This document shows positions 36,445 to 43,919 of a stretch of 44,458 nt of DNA, piece after piece (within the stretch, counting starts at the first letter, position 1; every line of letters starts with the position of its first letter). The stretch is from positions 1 to 44,458 of the forward strand of contig JAFYGI010000029.1 in assembly GCA_017543265.1 (NCBI GenBank), written 5' to 3'. The notes below the pieces were generated by a model. It made no database searches. It had not been told where the DNA came from and saw only the letters and a list, made by a program, of their open reading frames with translations. Source of the DNA: Bacillota bacterium. Its GTDB lineage: Bacteria; Bacillota; Clostridia; Lachnospirales; CAG-274. The position numbers and the translations under genes are program-made.

Positions 36445-36660
36445 GGCTGTCGCGTAAAGCTCCAGCCTCTGGCGAAAAAGCGGTACGCCCGCCAATGACC
36501 GAGCAGTTTTTTCGCCAAAATGGGAGGTATTGCTGCGTGCCTTGATGAACTGCGACACTTGCAATAACCGCAAGGTATGCGTGCTGATGCCCGCTCCTCG
36601 GCGAAATTCAATTCCGCCTGCGGATTGAGAATCTGCGATGCTTGGATTACCTGTTTTCAA
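36444..36660. repeat. Structured GC-rich non-coding stretch after ppdK, possible interspersed repeat
   Basis: About 217 bases, clearly GC-richer than the A/T-rich DNA around it, with several inverted repeats: AGGCTG (36444) with CAGCCT (36463), GGCGAAAAA (36471) with TTTTTTCGCC (36507), and CTTGC with GCAAG near 36560. The only open frames are minus-strand frames that overlap ppdK or one another, lack ribosome sites and look non-coding. It begins on the ppdK stop codon. It may be a repeat element or a structured 3' region; orientation is unknown. Confidence 0.5.
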
Positions 36661-36702
36661 CAATTAAATTTGATAGAAATAAAGTTATATCTATTTAAAA
36701 AA

Positions 36703-36754
36703 TGGAGCTGAAACATTGAAGATACCAAATCTTTAATGCAACAGCTCCTTTTTT
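36703..36754 (+). terminator. Long hairpin terminator downstream of ppdK
   Basis: GGAGCTG (36704-36710) pairs with CAGCTCC (36742-36748), enclosing CATTGAAGAT with ATCTTTAATG, then TTTTTT. It suggests the ppdK transcript extends through the 36444-36660 stretch. Confidence 0.8.
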
Positions 36755-36774
36755 ACTGTAAATTTTATCAACAC

Positions 36775-36806
36775 AAAACAGCCCCGCATAAACGGAGCTG
36801 TTTTTT
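36775..36806. terminator. Bidirectional terminator between ppdK and the PL1 gene
   Basis: AAAACAGCCCCG and CGGAGCTGTTTTTT form a stem with one mismatch; A-run and T-run on the two sides. It ends the minus-strand pectate lyase transcript and backs up the ppdK terminator. Confidence 0.75.
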
Positions 36807-36834
36807 ATGAAAGGAATGTATCGTAGTTATACGA

Positions 36835-39510
36835 TCATGATGCAAATGTCAACTGGCTGATAGTAGTGTTGCTGCCGGAGGTTGAACCTGTGATGGTGTA
36901 TGTGCCTGCGGAAAGCTTAACAGATACATTGCCTGTGCCTGTTGTTGTGCCTGCAACTACCATACCCTTGCCGGATACAGCTGCTGTAAGTGTGCAGTTT
37001 CTGTCAACTGTAAATGTGATAGAATTGTCGCTTCTTAACTTAACGCTTGAGCTGTCAACGCTTCTTACATTGAACTTCATGTTAGCGTATGTTGCAGTCT
37101 TGCCGGTAACAGTTGAGGAGTTGAGCTTGTATGTGCCCATTGCAACTGCACCTGCAGCTGTGCTGCTTGATGAAGAGCTGCCCGAAGAAGAACCGCTTGA
37201 AGAACTGCTGCCTGAAGATGAGCTGCTCTTTGTGTCAAGCTGTATCTTGTAAATGTTGATGTTGCTGCCTGCTGAGTATACAAATACTGTACCTGTGAAG
37301 TTGATGTCGCATGAGCCAAGTGCTGCATTGGAACCAACATTTATTGTACCGAGTCTGTTGCCCTTTGCGTCTGCAATAACAAGTGTTCTTGTGTCGGAAC
37401 CTGTAGATCTTGCGCTTACCTTTACAGTGGAAGCACCGTTTGTCTCAAAGGATACGGATCTGTACTGTGCAACGCCTGCGCCGCCGAGTGAAAGTGCGCA
37501 GTCAAAGTTCTGGCCGTTTACGGAAGCGCTTTCCGATACTATCTGCATGGGCTTTTCGGAAGTAGAGTGGAAACGAAGACCGTCTACTGTGTAAGCCTTA
37601 ACGATAGTGCCGCGGTTTCTGAACTGAGTGTCGCTGAAGCTCCAGCTCTTGGAAGAACCGGTAGAAGTATTTGTGTTCTGTGCAACTGTTGTAGTAGTAG
37701 TTGTTGTAGTTGTCTTTGTTGTTGCAGCCTTTGTTGTTGTCTGTGCTGCTGTAGTTGCCTCTGTAGCTGCCTCTGTTGTGGGAGCCGATGTTACAACTAC
37801 GTTTGATGCAGAACCGTTTACGGAACCGCCTACCTTAACAAGAGAGCTCTTGTAGGAACCCATAGCGTTCTTGAAGGCTGAATCTACAGCGTAGCTGGAT
37901 GCATCGTTGATAATGCTGTAAGAATTTCTGTTTGACGGGAAGTCGCCGCCGTTCATACGGCCTGCGTTTGCCTTAACAACAGAAGGAACATTGTCTACGG
38001 AGTCAAGCTTATTAACTGCAAGATCCCAGCTTGTATCGAAGTTGTTGTAGCTTGTGCCGCCCTTAACTGCCTTGTAGGACGAGCTTACTGTTGCTGTTCT
38101 GGAGCTGACCTCAACTGCATCAAAGCCTGTTGCGCTCTTGTTCTGGTTGATGTACTGAAGTTTGCTGCTGTCTACCTTGCTAAAGGTGAACTTGTTGTTG
38201 TATGCCTTGATGATACCGCCGTTCTCACCCGAGAATGTACCTGCGCCGCTTGCGTCTGTACCCTGACCGGAGATCATCATGGGCTTTGTTGTATCAAGGA
38301 AGTAGTTGTTTTCTACAAAAGCAGAACCGCCCATTGTCATGCCGACACCGTACTTAGCACAGCTGTCGAAGTAGTTGTTGTAAATGTGTACGGACATAGT
38401 TCTGATTCTGGGATGTCTTGAATCGGAGTGGTCAAACCAGTTGTGGTGGTATGTGATGAAGTAGTCCGAAGACTCTGACTTCATACCGCACAGGGAAGAC
38501 TTACCGTTGTCCCAGAAGTGGTTGTATGAGAAGGTAACATAAGTGGAGCCGCTCTTAACGTCCATTGTACCGTCGCCCTTAGCCTGGTCGGCATCGCCGC
38601 CTGTAGAGCCGTAGTAGCAGTCCATATTGTGTACCCAGATGTTGCAGTTTGATGTATCAAGTGATAATGCGTCATCCATGCAAAGCATGATACCGAAGTT
38701 TCTTATCTCTACATTGCCCGCATTTCTTATAAGGATACCGAAGTTCTTGATGCATGCATCTTCACCGATACCCTCGATGGTAAGGTTCATTCTGCTGTAT
38801 GCAGCCTTGCCCTTTACCTGAAGACCCTCTGCGGAGGAACCGAAAGCGTCCATGTTGCTTGCGTCGATAGTGCCGATGATACGGAAGTCAAAGCCTCTTG
38901 TATCGTAGCCCTTCTGCAGGCCGTAAATGATATTCTGGAAACCGGTGTAAGTGGTCTTGTTGCCCTTAGCATCGGAAATAACGTCACATTTAATTGTCTT
39001 TGCGTTGTCTGCGGTAACGTAAATTACGTTTGCGCCGCTTTTAAGTGTACCGTTGTCGTTGTAGGCACCGGATGCTGTTTTATATGTTGACTTTGATGAG
39101 AAAGCAGCACCTGAACGGTCGTATGCGGAAACTGTAAGGCCGCCCTTTTCAATGGAAGCGATAACGTTGCCCGATGAGTTCAGCGCTTCAACCTTCATTG
39201 TGTAGGAGCCGGGTGCAAGACCGACAGCATCTGCTCTCCAATAAGAACCGTAGCTTCTGATAAGCGGATCGTCAAGCTGTGTATATCCGCCCGAGCCCTT
39301 AACATATGCCTTGTACTGTGCTGCGCCGCTTACGGGTGCCCACTGTACATATGCCGACTCAAACCAGCCTGCCGATTTTGTTACAGATATAGAAGAAGCA
39401 GCTTCTACTATAGAAGCGGGTGTTAATGCCACTGCACCAACAGATGTTGCAGAGAAGGCAAGTGTAGCGGCAAGAAGACCGCCGATAAGTTTTTTTGCTT
39501 TAAATTGCAT
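36835..39510 (-). CDS. Secreted pectate lyase, family PL1, with accessory modules
   Basis: An 891-residue secreted enzyme that should cleave polygalacturonate by calcium-assisted beta-elimination. Signal peptide to about residue 38. A fibronectin-III-like module follows (about 40-140). The parallel beta-helix core (about 150-500) shows NVEIRNFGIML, NIWVHNMDCYYG, DQAKGDGTMDVKSGSTYVTFSYN and HHNWFDHSDSRHPRIR (R365-R370 with the likely catalytic Arg), the PL1 order. A Thr-rich linker (about 574-613) leads to a module of about 145 residues (about 621-765) that is also in the PL9 protein. A Ser/Gly linker and a last beta-rich module (about 790-891) complete it. No dockerin. Start has AAGGAGGATTT upstream. 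It is divergent from the PL9 gene, with a shared 654-base control region. Confidence 0.93.
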   Translation of the reverse strand: MQFKAKKLIGGLLAATLAFSATSVGAVALTPASIVEAASSISVTKSAGWFESAYVQWAPVSGAAQYKAYVKGSGGYTQLDDPLIRSYGSYWRADAVGLAPGSYTMKVEALNSSGNVIASIEKGGLTVSAYDRSGAAFSSKSTYKTASGAYNDNGTLKSGANVIYVTADNAKTIKCDVISDAKGNKTTYTGFQNIIYGLQKGYDTRGFDFRIIGTIDASNMDAFGSSAEGLQVKGKAAYSRMNLTIEGIGEDACIKNFGILIRNAGNVEIRNFGIMLCMDDALSLDTSNCNIWVHNMDCYYGSTGGDADQAKGDGTMDVKSGSTYVTFSYNHFWDNGKSSLCGMKSESSDYFITYHHNWFDHSDSRHPRIRTMSVHIYNNYFDSCAKYGVGMTMGGSAFVENNYFLDTTKPMMISGQGTDASGAGTFSGENGGIIKAYNNKFTFSKVDSSKLQYINQNKSATGFDAVEVSSRTATVSSSYKAVKGGTSYNNFDTSWDLAVNKLDSVDNVPSVVKANAGRMNGGDFPSNRNSYSIINDASSYAVDSAFKNAMGSYKSSLVKVGGSVNGSASNVVVTSAPTTEAATEATTAAQTTTKAATTKTTTTTTTTTVAQNTNTSTGSSKSWSFSDTQFRNRGTIVKAYTVDGLRFHSTSEKPMQIVSESASVNGQNFDCALSLGGAGVAQYRSVSFETNGASTVKVSARSTGSDTRTLVIADAKGNRLGTINVGSNAALGSCDINFTGTVFVYSAGSNINIYKIQLDTKSSSSSGSSSSSGSSSGSSSSSSTAAGAVAMGTYKLNSSTVTGKTATYANMKFNVRSVDSSSVKLRSDNSITFTVDRNCTLTAAVSGKGMVVAGTTTGTGNVSVKLSAGTYTITGSTSGSNTTISQLTFAS

Positions 39511-39567
39511 TTTGAAATCCTCCTTAAAATTGTCCCTTTTTAAAGCAACCCTTTTCCGTATGCGTTT

Positions 39568-39596
39568 ATTATATTGTAACTAAATGTTGTTTTAAA
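39568..39596 (-). promoter_or_regulatory. Candidate promoter of the PL1 pectate lyase
   Basis: Minus-strand TTTAAA (39591-39596) and perfect TATAAT (39568-39573) with a 17-base spacer; start codon about 58 bases downstream. Confidence 0.5.
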
Positions 39597-39767
39597 TATG
39601 TTTTTTTAACAAGATATAGTGGTTGCTTTAGTATATTTTAACCAATTGTTACGTTTATAACATAACTTTGATATAAGATGCTGTATAATCCTTGCTGAGC
39701 CCATAGCTTTTTTTGGATATATTTAACAAAAAAATCAAAGCAAAGCCTTATTCGATTTGTGTGAATT

Positions 39768-40048
39768 ATTTGTAAACAAATTTTAAACGAACATAAAATC
39801 GAGTCGCAGGCCGCTTAAACAGGGGTTTGGTAACTTTGTAGCATTTGTGTCGAACATTTAATTGTCTTGCTTTTTCAACGATTTATGAACAAAAGGGCAA
39901 AATTTGTAAACAATTTATAAACAAAACATATTTGCAAAAACGCCAAACAGCGTATTTAAGCCAAAAAATCGGTTAAATAAAATTTCTAATAGTAAATATG
40001 CACAACAAAATGCGTTTTTAATTGGTAAATAATGTTATTTACAAACAA
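39768..40048. repeat. Recurring TTTGTAAACAAA-like near-palindromes
   Basis: Five related 12-13-base sites: 39769-39780 (with ATTTGTAAACAAAT, symmetric except at the centre), 39882-39894, 39903-39914, 39914-39926 and 40038-40048. The shared core is TTTRTRAACAAA or close to it. They could be regulator sites, but the A/T-rich background makes some chance matches likely. Confidence 0.35.
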
Positions 40049-40063
40049 TATATAATATGGTAT

Positions 40064-40118
40064 GTTTAAATCAACATATAGTTTTAGACAAAAGGCTTGA
40101 ACCAATATGTTGTTAAAC
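40064..40118. promoter_or_regulatory. Imperfect inverted repeat before the PL9 gene
   Basis: GTTTAAATCAACATAT (40064-40079) and ATATGTTGTTAAAC (40105-40118) are inverted copies apart from a two-base insertion. It ends 46 bases before the start codon. Could be an operator or a leader stem. Confidence 0.45.
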
Positions 40119-40164
40119 AGGGTAAATTAAAAAGGGCTATTCACAAAATAAGGAGGATTTCACA

Positions 40165-42594
40165 ATGAAACGTTTTATTAGACCCCTTTCGCTTGCACTG
40201 AGTGTTGTAATGATCGCAGCAAGCGGCGCATTAACAACAGGTGAGAAGGCTTATCTTCCCACGGTTTCCGTTGTTGAGGCAGCTTCCACAAGCTGGAACT
40301 TCGGCAACTCCAACTTCAAGAGTCTCGGTACCATAACAAAGGCATTCACAGTTGACGGCCTCAGATTTCACGCTACAGACAGCAAAAGTATGCAGGTTAA
40401 GGCAGAGAACGTGACAGTTGACGGTACTACATATAAATATACACTTGCACTCGGCGGCTCCGGTTCTGCATCCTACAGATCCGTATCCTTTGAGACAAGC
40501 GGCACATCTACCGTTAAGGTCATCGCAAGATCCTCGGGCTCCTCTTCAAGAGACCTTGTTATCGCAGACGGCAAGGGCAACCAGCTCGGCAAGATCACAG
40601 CAGGCACAAACGCTGCTCTCGGAACAGCTACCATTAATTACAGCGGTACTGTTTACATTTACTCCGGCAACAGCGGCATCAATATCTATAAGATACAGGT
40701 AGACACCAAGGACGGCTCTTCAAGCGGCGGTTCTTCATCGTCGGGCGGCAGCAGTTCAAGCGGCGGCTCTTCATCGGGCACAAGCCAGAGCCAGTCAGCA
40801 TACATCACGGACGGCTGGTACTACATCAAAAACATCAACAGCCAGAAATATGTTGAGGTTGTCGGTGCAAAGGACTCCAACGGTGCCAATGTACAGCAGT
40901 ATACGGGCAACGGCGGTGCAAACCAGAAGTGGTACGTTACCAACAAGGGAAACAACTACATTACACTTAAAAACGGTATGTCGGGCGGCAGAATGATGGA
41001 CGTTGCAAACGGCGAGAACAAGGACGGCGCAAATGTTCAGATCTACCAGTCAAACGGTGCAGATGCACAGACCTTCAAGGTACAGAAGGTATCCGACGGC
41101 GTTTATGTTCTTCTTTCCAAGTCAAGCGGCGACACAAAGGCACTTGACGTATACGGCTGGTCAAAGGACAACGGTGGAAACATCGGTCTTTGGACATATA
41201 ACGGCGGTGCTTGCCAGCAGTTCAGGTTTGAGTCTACATCAAACGGCGGCGGCAGCTCAAGCGGCGGCTCCTCATCATCGGGCGGCAGCAGTTCAAGCGG
41301 CGGTTCTTCATCGTCGGGCGGCAGCAGCTCGGGCGGCGGTTCCTCTTCATCGGGCGGCTCATCATCGGGCGGCACGGTAGTTGCAGGCGGCGTTGCTACA
41401 ATAACAAGCAACAACGAGGGCGCTTTACTTGATGCTATCAAGAAGGTAAACAGCAGCGGCGGTACGATTTATATCAATACTCCCGTTGTAAGCATCAGCC
41501 AGACATCGACAATGAAGCTTTCCGGTACAAAATCGGGCGGTATCGTTGGTGTTAAGCAGTCAGACGGCACATATCCCCGCATTGACTTTGTAAACGCAAG
41601 AAATAAGGGTTCCAAGGCAAGAGGTATCACCATCAGCGGCCAGAACCAGTATATAAAGAACGTGATCGTTGAGAACGCAGGCGACAACGGTATTTGGGTA
41701 TCGGGTGCAAAGAATACGCTTGACCATATCATCGCACGCTACAACAACGACTCGGGTATCCAGTTATCCGACAACGCAAACGGCAATACACTTAAATACT
41801 GCTACTCATACAGAAACTGTGACGTACCTACATACGGTGCAAATGCAGACGGTTTCGCACCCAAGCTCGGTGCTTCCAACACAGTATTTGAATACTGCTT
41901 TGCATGGGACAACAGTGATGACGGTTGGGACAGCTACGACAAGTCGGGCGATAAGTCCGCAACAGTTACCTACAAGCATTCCGCTTGCTGGAACAACGGT
42001 AACCCCGATGTATTCACAGGTAAGTATGACCTCTCCAGAGGCAAGTCTCTTGACAAGAATATGTGGACTATACAGCAGCTTTGCTCATCGGACGGCAGCT
42101 TTGAGAACAACTACAGAAACGGTAAGGTCGATATCTCCAGAGGTAAGATAAACGGCACAAGCGCTTCAAGCTGGTTATCCAAGGCACAGGGCGAGATGAA
42201 CGGCAACGGCTTCAAGTTCGGCTCCAAGACAACAGAAAAGAGCACATCCGTTAAGAGAACAGCAGATTACTGCGTAGCATTCGACCACAAGTCGAAGGGA
42301 TTTGACAACAACAACAGCGAGGGCTGCACAGGCTACATCACAAACTGTGTATCCTTCAACAACAATATCAACTATCAGCTTCCTTACAAGTTTGCTTCAT
42401 GGTCAAACAACTGGAGCTGGGGTGCTAAGAAGGCAGACCAGTCCAAGCAGAGCCAGAGCCTTAAAAAGCCCGGCAATGCATCCAATGCAACAAACAGCTT
42501 CTACAATGTAAGAAATAACATTGAAAACACAGTTAAGTCAAACAAGATACCCGACGGTACAAACTTTGACAACGCTATCAGAAGCTTAGGCTGA
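40165..42594 (+). CDS. Secreted pectate lyase, family PL9, with CBM13-like and shared accessory module
   Basis: An 809-residue secreted enzyme. Signal peptide to about residue 40. Module one (about 43-182) is the same type as in the PL1 protein: VDGLRFH, RSVSFET, STVKV, LVIAD, NAALG and NIYKIQ recur in order. A Ser/Gly linker (about 185-212) leads to a ricin-type beta-trefoil (about 213-355; WYYIKNINSQKYVEVV, three QxW-like repeats), the CBM13 carbohydrate-binding fold. After a longer Ser/Gly linker (about 361-405) comes the PL9 beta-helix (about 410-809): GANADGFAPKLG, then NSDDGWDSYDKSG with D585, D586 and D589 as calcium ligands, and GNGFKFG with K684 as the likely catalytic base, the expected PL9 set. 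No dockerin. Start has AAGGAGGATTTCAC, nearly the same leader as the PL1 gene. Confidence 0.94.
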   Translation: MKRFIRPLSLALSVVMIAASGALTTGEKAYLPTVSVVEAASTSWNFGNSNFKSLGTITKAFTVDGLRFHATDSKSMQVKAENVTVDGTTYKYTLALGGSGSASYRSVSFETSGTSTVKVIARSSGSSSRDLVIADGKGNQLGKITAGTNAALGTATINYSGTVYIYSGNSGINIYKIQVDTKDGSSSGGSSSSGGSSSSGGSSSGTSQSQSAYITDGWYYIKNINSQKYVEVVGAKDSNGANVQQYTGNGGANQKWYVTNKGNNYITLKNGMSGGRMMDVANGENKDGANVQIYQSNGADAQTFKVQKVSDGVYVLLSKSSGDTKALDVYGWSKDNGGNIGLWTYNGGACQQFRFESTSNGGGSSSGGSSSSGGSSSSGGSSSSGGSSSGGGSSSSGGSSSGGTVVAGGVATITSNNEGALLDAIKKVNSSGGTIYINTPVVSISQTSTMKLSGTKSGGIVGVKQSDGTYPRIDFVNARNKGSKARGITISGQNQYIKNVIVENAGDNGIWVSGAKNTLDHIIARYNNDSGIQLSDNANGNTLKYCYSYRNCDVPTYGANADGFAPKLGASNTVFEYCFAWDNSDDGWDSYDKSGDKSATVTYKHSACWNNGNPDVFTGKYDLSRGKSLDKNMWTIQQLCSSDGSFENNYRNGKVDISRGKINGTSASSWLSKAQGEMNGNGFKFGSKTTEKSTSVKRTADYCVAFDHKSKGFDNNNSEGCTGYITNCVSFNNNINYQLPYKFASWSNNWSWGAKKADQSKQSQSLKKPGNASNATNSFYNVRNNIENTVKSNKIPDGTNFDNAIRSLG
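40717..40785 (+). repeat. Ser/Gly linker coding repeat, first
   Basis: Low-complexity DNA encoding SSSGGSSSSGG-type linker. A segment of about 34 bases beginning at 40741 is nearly identical to one in the second linker beginning at 41278. Confidence 0.75.
41245..41373 (+). repeat. Ser/Gly linker coding repeat, second
   Basis: About 43 codons of Ser and Gly, with DNA-level repeats of the first linker. In-frame recombination between the two would remove the ricin-type module, since both flank it. Confidence 0.75.
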
Positions 42595-42607
42595 TAATCA
42601 CACAACT

Positions 42608-42638
42608 AAAAAGGATGCGGTTTTCCGCATCCTTTTTT
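42608..42638. terminator. Bidirectional terminator after the PL9 gene
   Basis: AAAAAGGATGCGG and CCGCATCCTTTTTT form a perfect stem around a TTTT loop; it serves the PL9 gene and the convergent methyltransferase gene. Confidence 0.88.
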
Positions 42639-42645
42639 ATTGCCT

Positions 42646-43785
42646 TTATTTGTTTTTTGGCGGCCTTTCGCCGAAATACTGATAATAATCTATCTTTACA
42701 TTACCGTTGAAAAGCTTGCGTTTTTTGTCGGCGCGTTTGCCGTACAGCTTTTCAAAGCCCTCATGGGAGGTGATGATATACACCGACCAGGTCTTGTTTG
42801 CACAAAAGAGCCTGCCCATATCGCGGTAAAGCTGTTCCACCTCGTCCAGAACGCCCATTCTTTCGGCGTAGGGCGGGTTTGATATGCAAACGCCGTAGTC
42901 CTCGCTTAAACGCACCTTGTTAAAGGGCAGGACCTCAAAGTCGATCATATCGTCAACACCTGCGTTTTCGGCATTTCGCTTGGCTATCTCAATGGCGTTG
43001 GGGTCAATATCGGAGGCCTTTATTTTTGTGACTATATCGTTGTCTATTGCCGAAAAAGCCGCTTTTCTTGCGTCCTTCCAATATTTTGCATCTATTATGC
43101 CCCAATCCTCGGACACAAACTTTCTGTCAAGTCCGGGGGCTATATTTTTGGCTATCATTGCCGCCTCGATGGGGATAGTACCTGAGCCGCAGCAGGGGTC
43201 AAGCAAAAGCCTGTCTTTCCGCCAGAAGCTAAGGTCTATCATAGCCGCCGCCATAGTCTCCTTTACGGGTGCAATTACCTGACTTTCGCGGTAGCCGCGC
43301 TTGTGCAGCGCCGCACCCGAGGTATCTATGGTAAGAGTTACATTGTCCTTTAAAATAGCGACCTGAATTTTATATACCGCGCCCGATTTTTCAAACCAGT
43401 TTATTTTGTATTTCTTTTTAAGCTTTTCGACTATCGCCTTTTCGACTATGGACTGACAGTCGGGTACCGAATAAAGCGTTGACTTTATGGACTTTCCCGT
43501 TACGATAAAGTTTGCGTCAACGGGCAAAATATCGCCCCAGGGCAGCTTTGTTGTCTCGTCAAAAAGCTCGGTAAAGCTAAAGGCCTTAAACTTGCCCATA
43601 ACAAGCAAAAGCCTGTCAGCAGAACGCAGGTTTATATTAAGCCGCGGTATGTCCGATATATCCGCCTCAAACTCGATAGAGCCGTCAAGTACGGTCTGCT
43701 TTTCAAAGCCCAGATTTTTAAGCTCGCGCTTTACAACGGCCTCAAGACCAAAGGTGGATGTTGCGATAAGATTTATTTTTTGCAT
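42646..43785 (-). CDS. THUMP-domain rRNA N2-guanine methyltransferase (RlmL N-domain/YpsC type)
   Basis: A 379-residue cytoplasmic SAM-dependent methyltransferase. The N-terminus (INLIATSTFGLEAVVKRELK) and region to about 150 form the THUMP/ferredoxin-like RNA-binding part. Motif I is LLDPCCGSGTIPIEAAM and motif IV is SNPPYAERMG, the N/D-P-P-Y type used for exocyclic amines of guanine. It matches the family of E. coli RlmL N-half and B. subtilis YpsC, predicted to make m2G in 23S rRNA. Start with GGGAGAAG upstream. A fair promoter lies at 43821-43849. Its product and tgt both modify RNA, but the two genes are divergent. Confidence 0.92.
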   Translation of the reverse strand: MQKINLIATSTFGLEAVVKRELKNLGFEKQTVLDGSIEFEADISDIPRLNINLRSADRLLLVMGKFKAFSFTELFDETTKLPWGDILPVDANFIVTGKSIKSTLYSVPDCQSIVEKAIVEKLKKKYKINWFEKSGAVYKIQVAILKDNVTLTIDTSGAALHKRGYRESQVIAPVKETMAAAMIDLSFWRKDRLLLDPCCGSGTIPIEAAMIAKNIAPGLDRKFVSEDWGIIDAKYWKDARKAAFSAIDNDIVTKIKASDIDPNAIEIAKRNAENAGVDDMIDFEVLPFNKVRLSEDYGVCISNPPYAERMGVLDEVEQLYRDMGRLFCANKTWSVYIITSHEGFEKLYGKRADKKRKLFNGNVKIDYYQYFGERPPKNK

Positions 43786-43820
43786 ATTCTTCTCCCGTAA
43801 ATTCTATAGACTATACACCA

Positions 43821-43849
43821 AGTATACACAATTTAATAAAAAAATTCAA
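43821..43849 (-). promoter_or_regulatory. Candidate promoter of the methyltransferase gene
   Basis: Minus-strand TTGAAT (43844-43849) and TATACT (43821-43826), 17 bases apart. Confidence 0.6.
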
Positions 43850-43919
43850 TATTAGTATTTATTATTTTGAAAATTTGTGTTATTATAAAAGTGTATAACT
43901 ATATGACAGGAGAATTTTT

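Larger units (their letters stand above)
39511..40164. promoter_or_regulatory. A/T-rich divergent control region of the pectate lyase locus
   Basis: 654 bases with no gene. It contains a promoter for the PL1 gene (39568-39596, minus), several near-palindromic TTTGTAAACAAA-type sequences, and an inverted repeat before the PL9 gene (40064-40118). A perfect TATAAT at 40051-40056 lacks a matching -35 at normal spacing. Its length is well above the window's other gaps, suggesting substrate control by bound regulators. Confidence 0.55.

Noticed and set aside
36366..36663. Two overlapping minus-strand frames after ppdK
   Set aside because: They overlap each other and the ppdK end, lack ribosome sites, and follow a structured GC-rich stretch; more likely non-coding.
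37567..37855. Plus-strand Cys-rich and Val-rich frames in the PL1 region
   Set aside because: They are the complement of the Thr/Ala linker of the PL1 gene.
40717..41373. Possible CRISPR-like direct repeats
   Set aside because: Repeats are in frame, encode Ser/Gly linkers and have no unique equal-length spacers.
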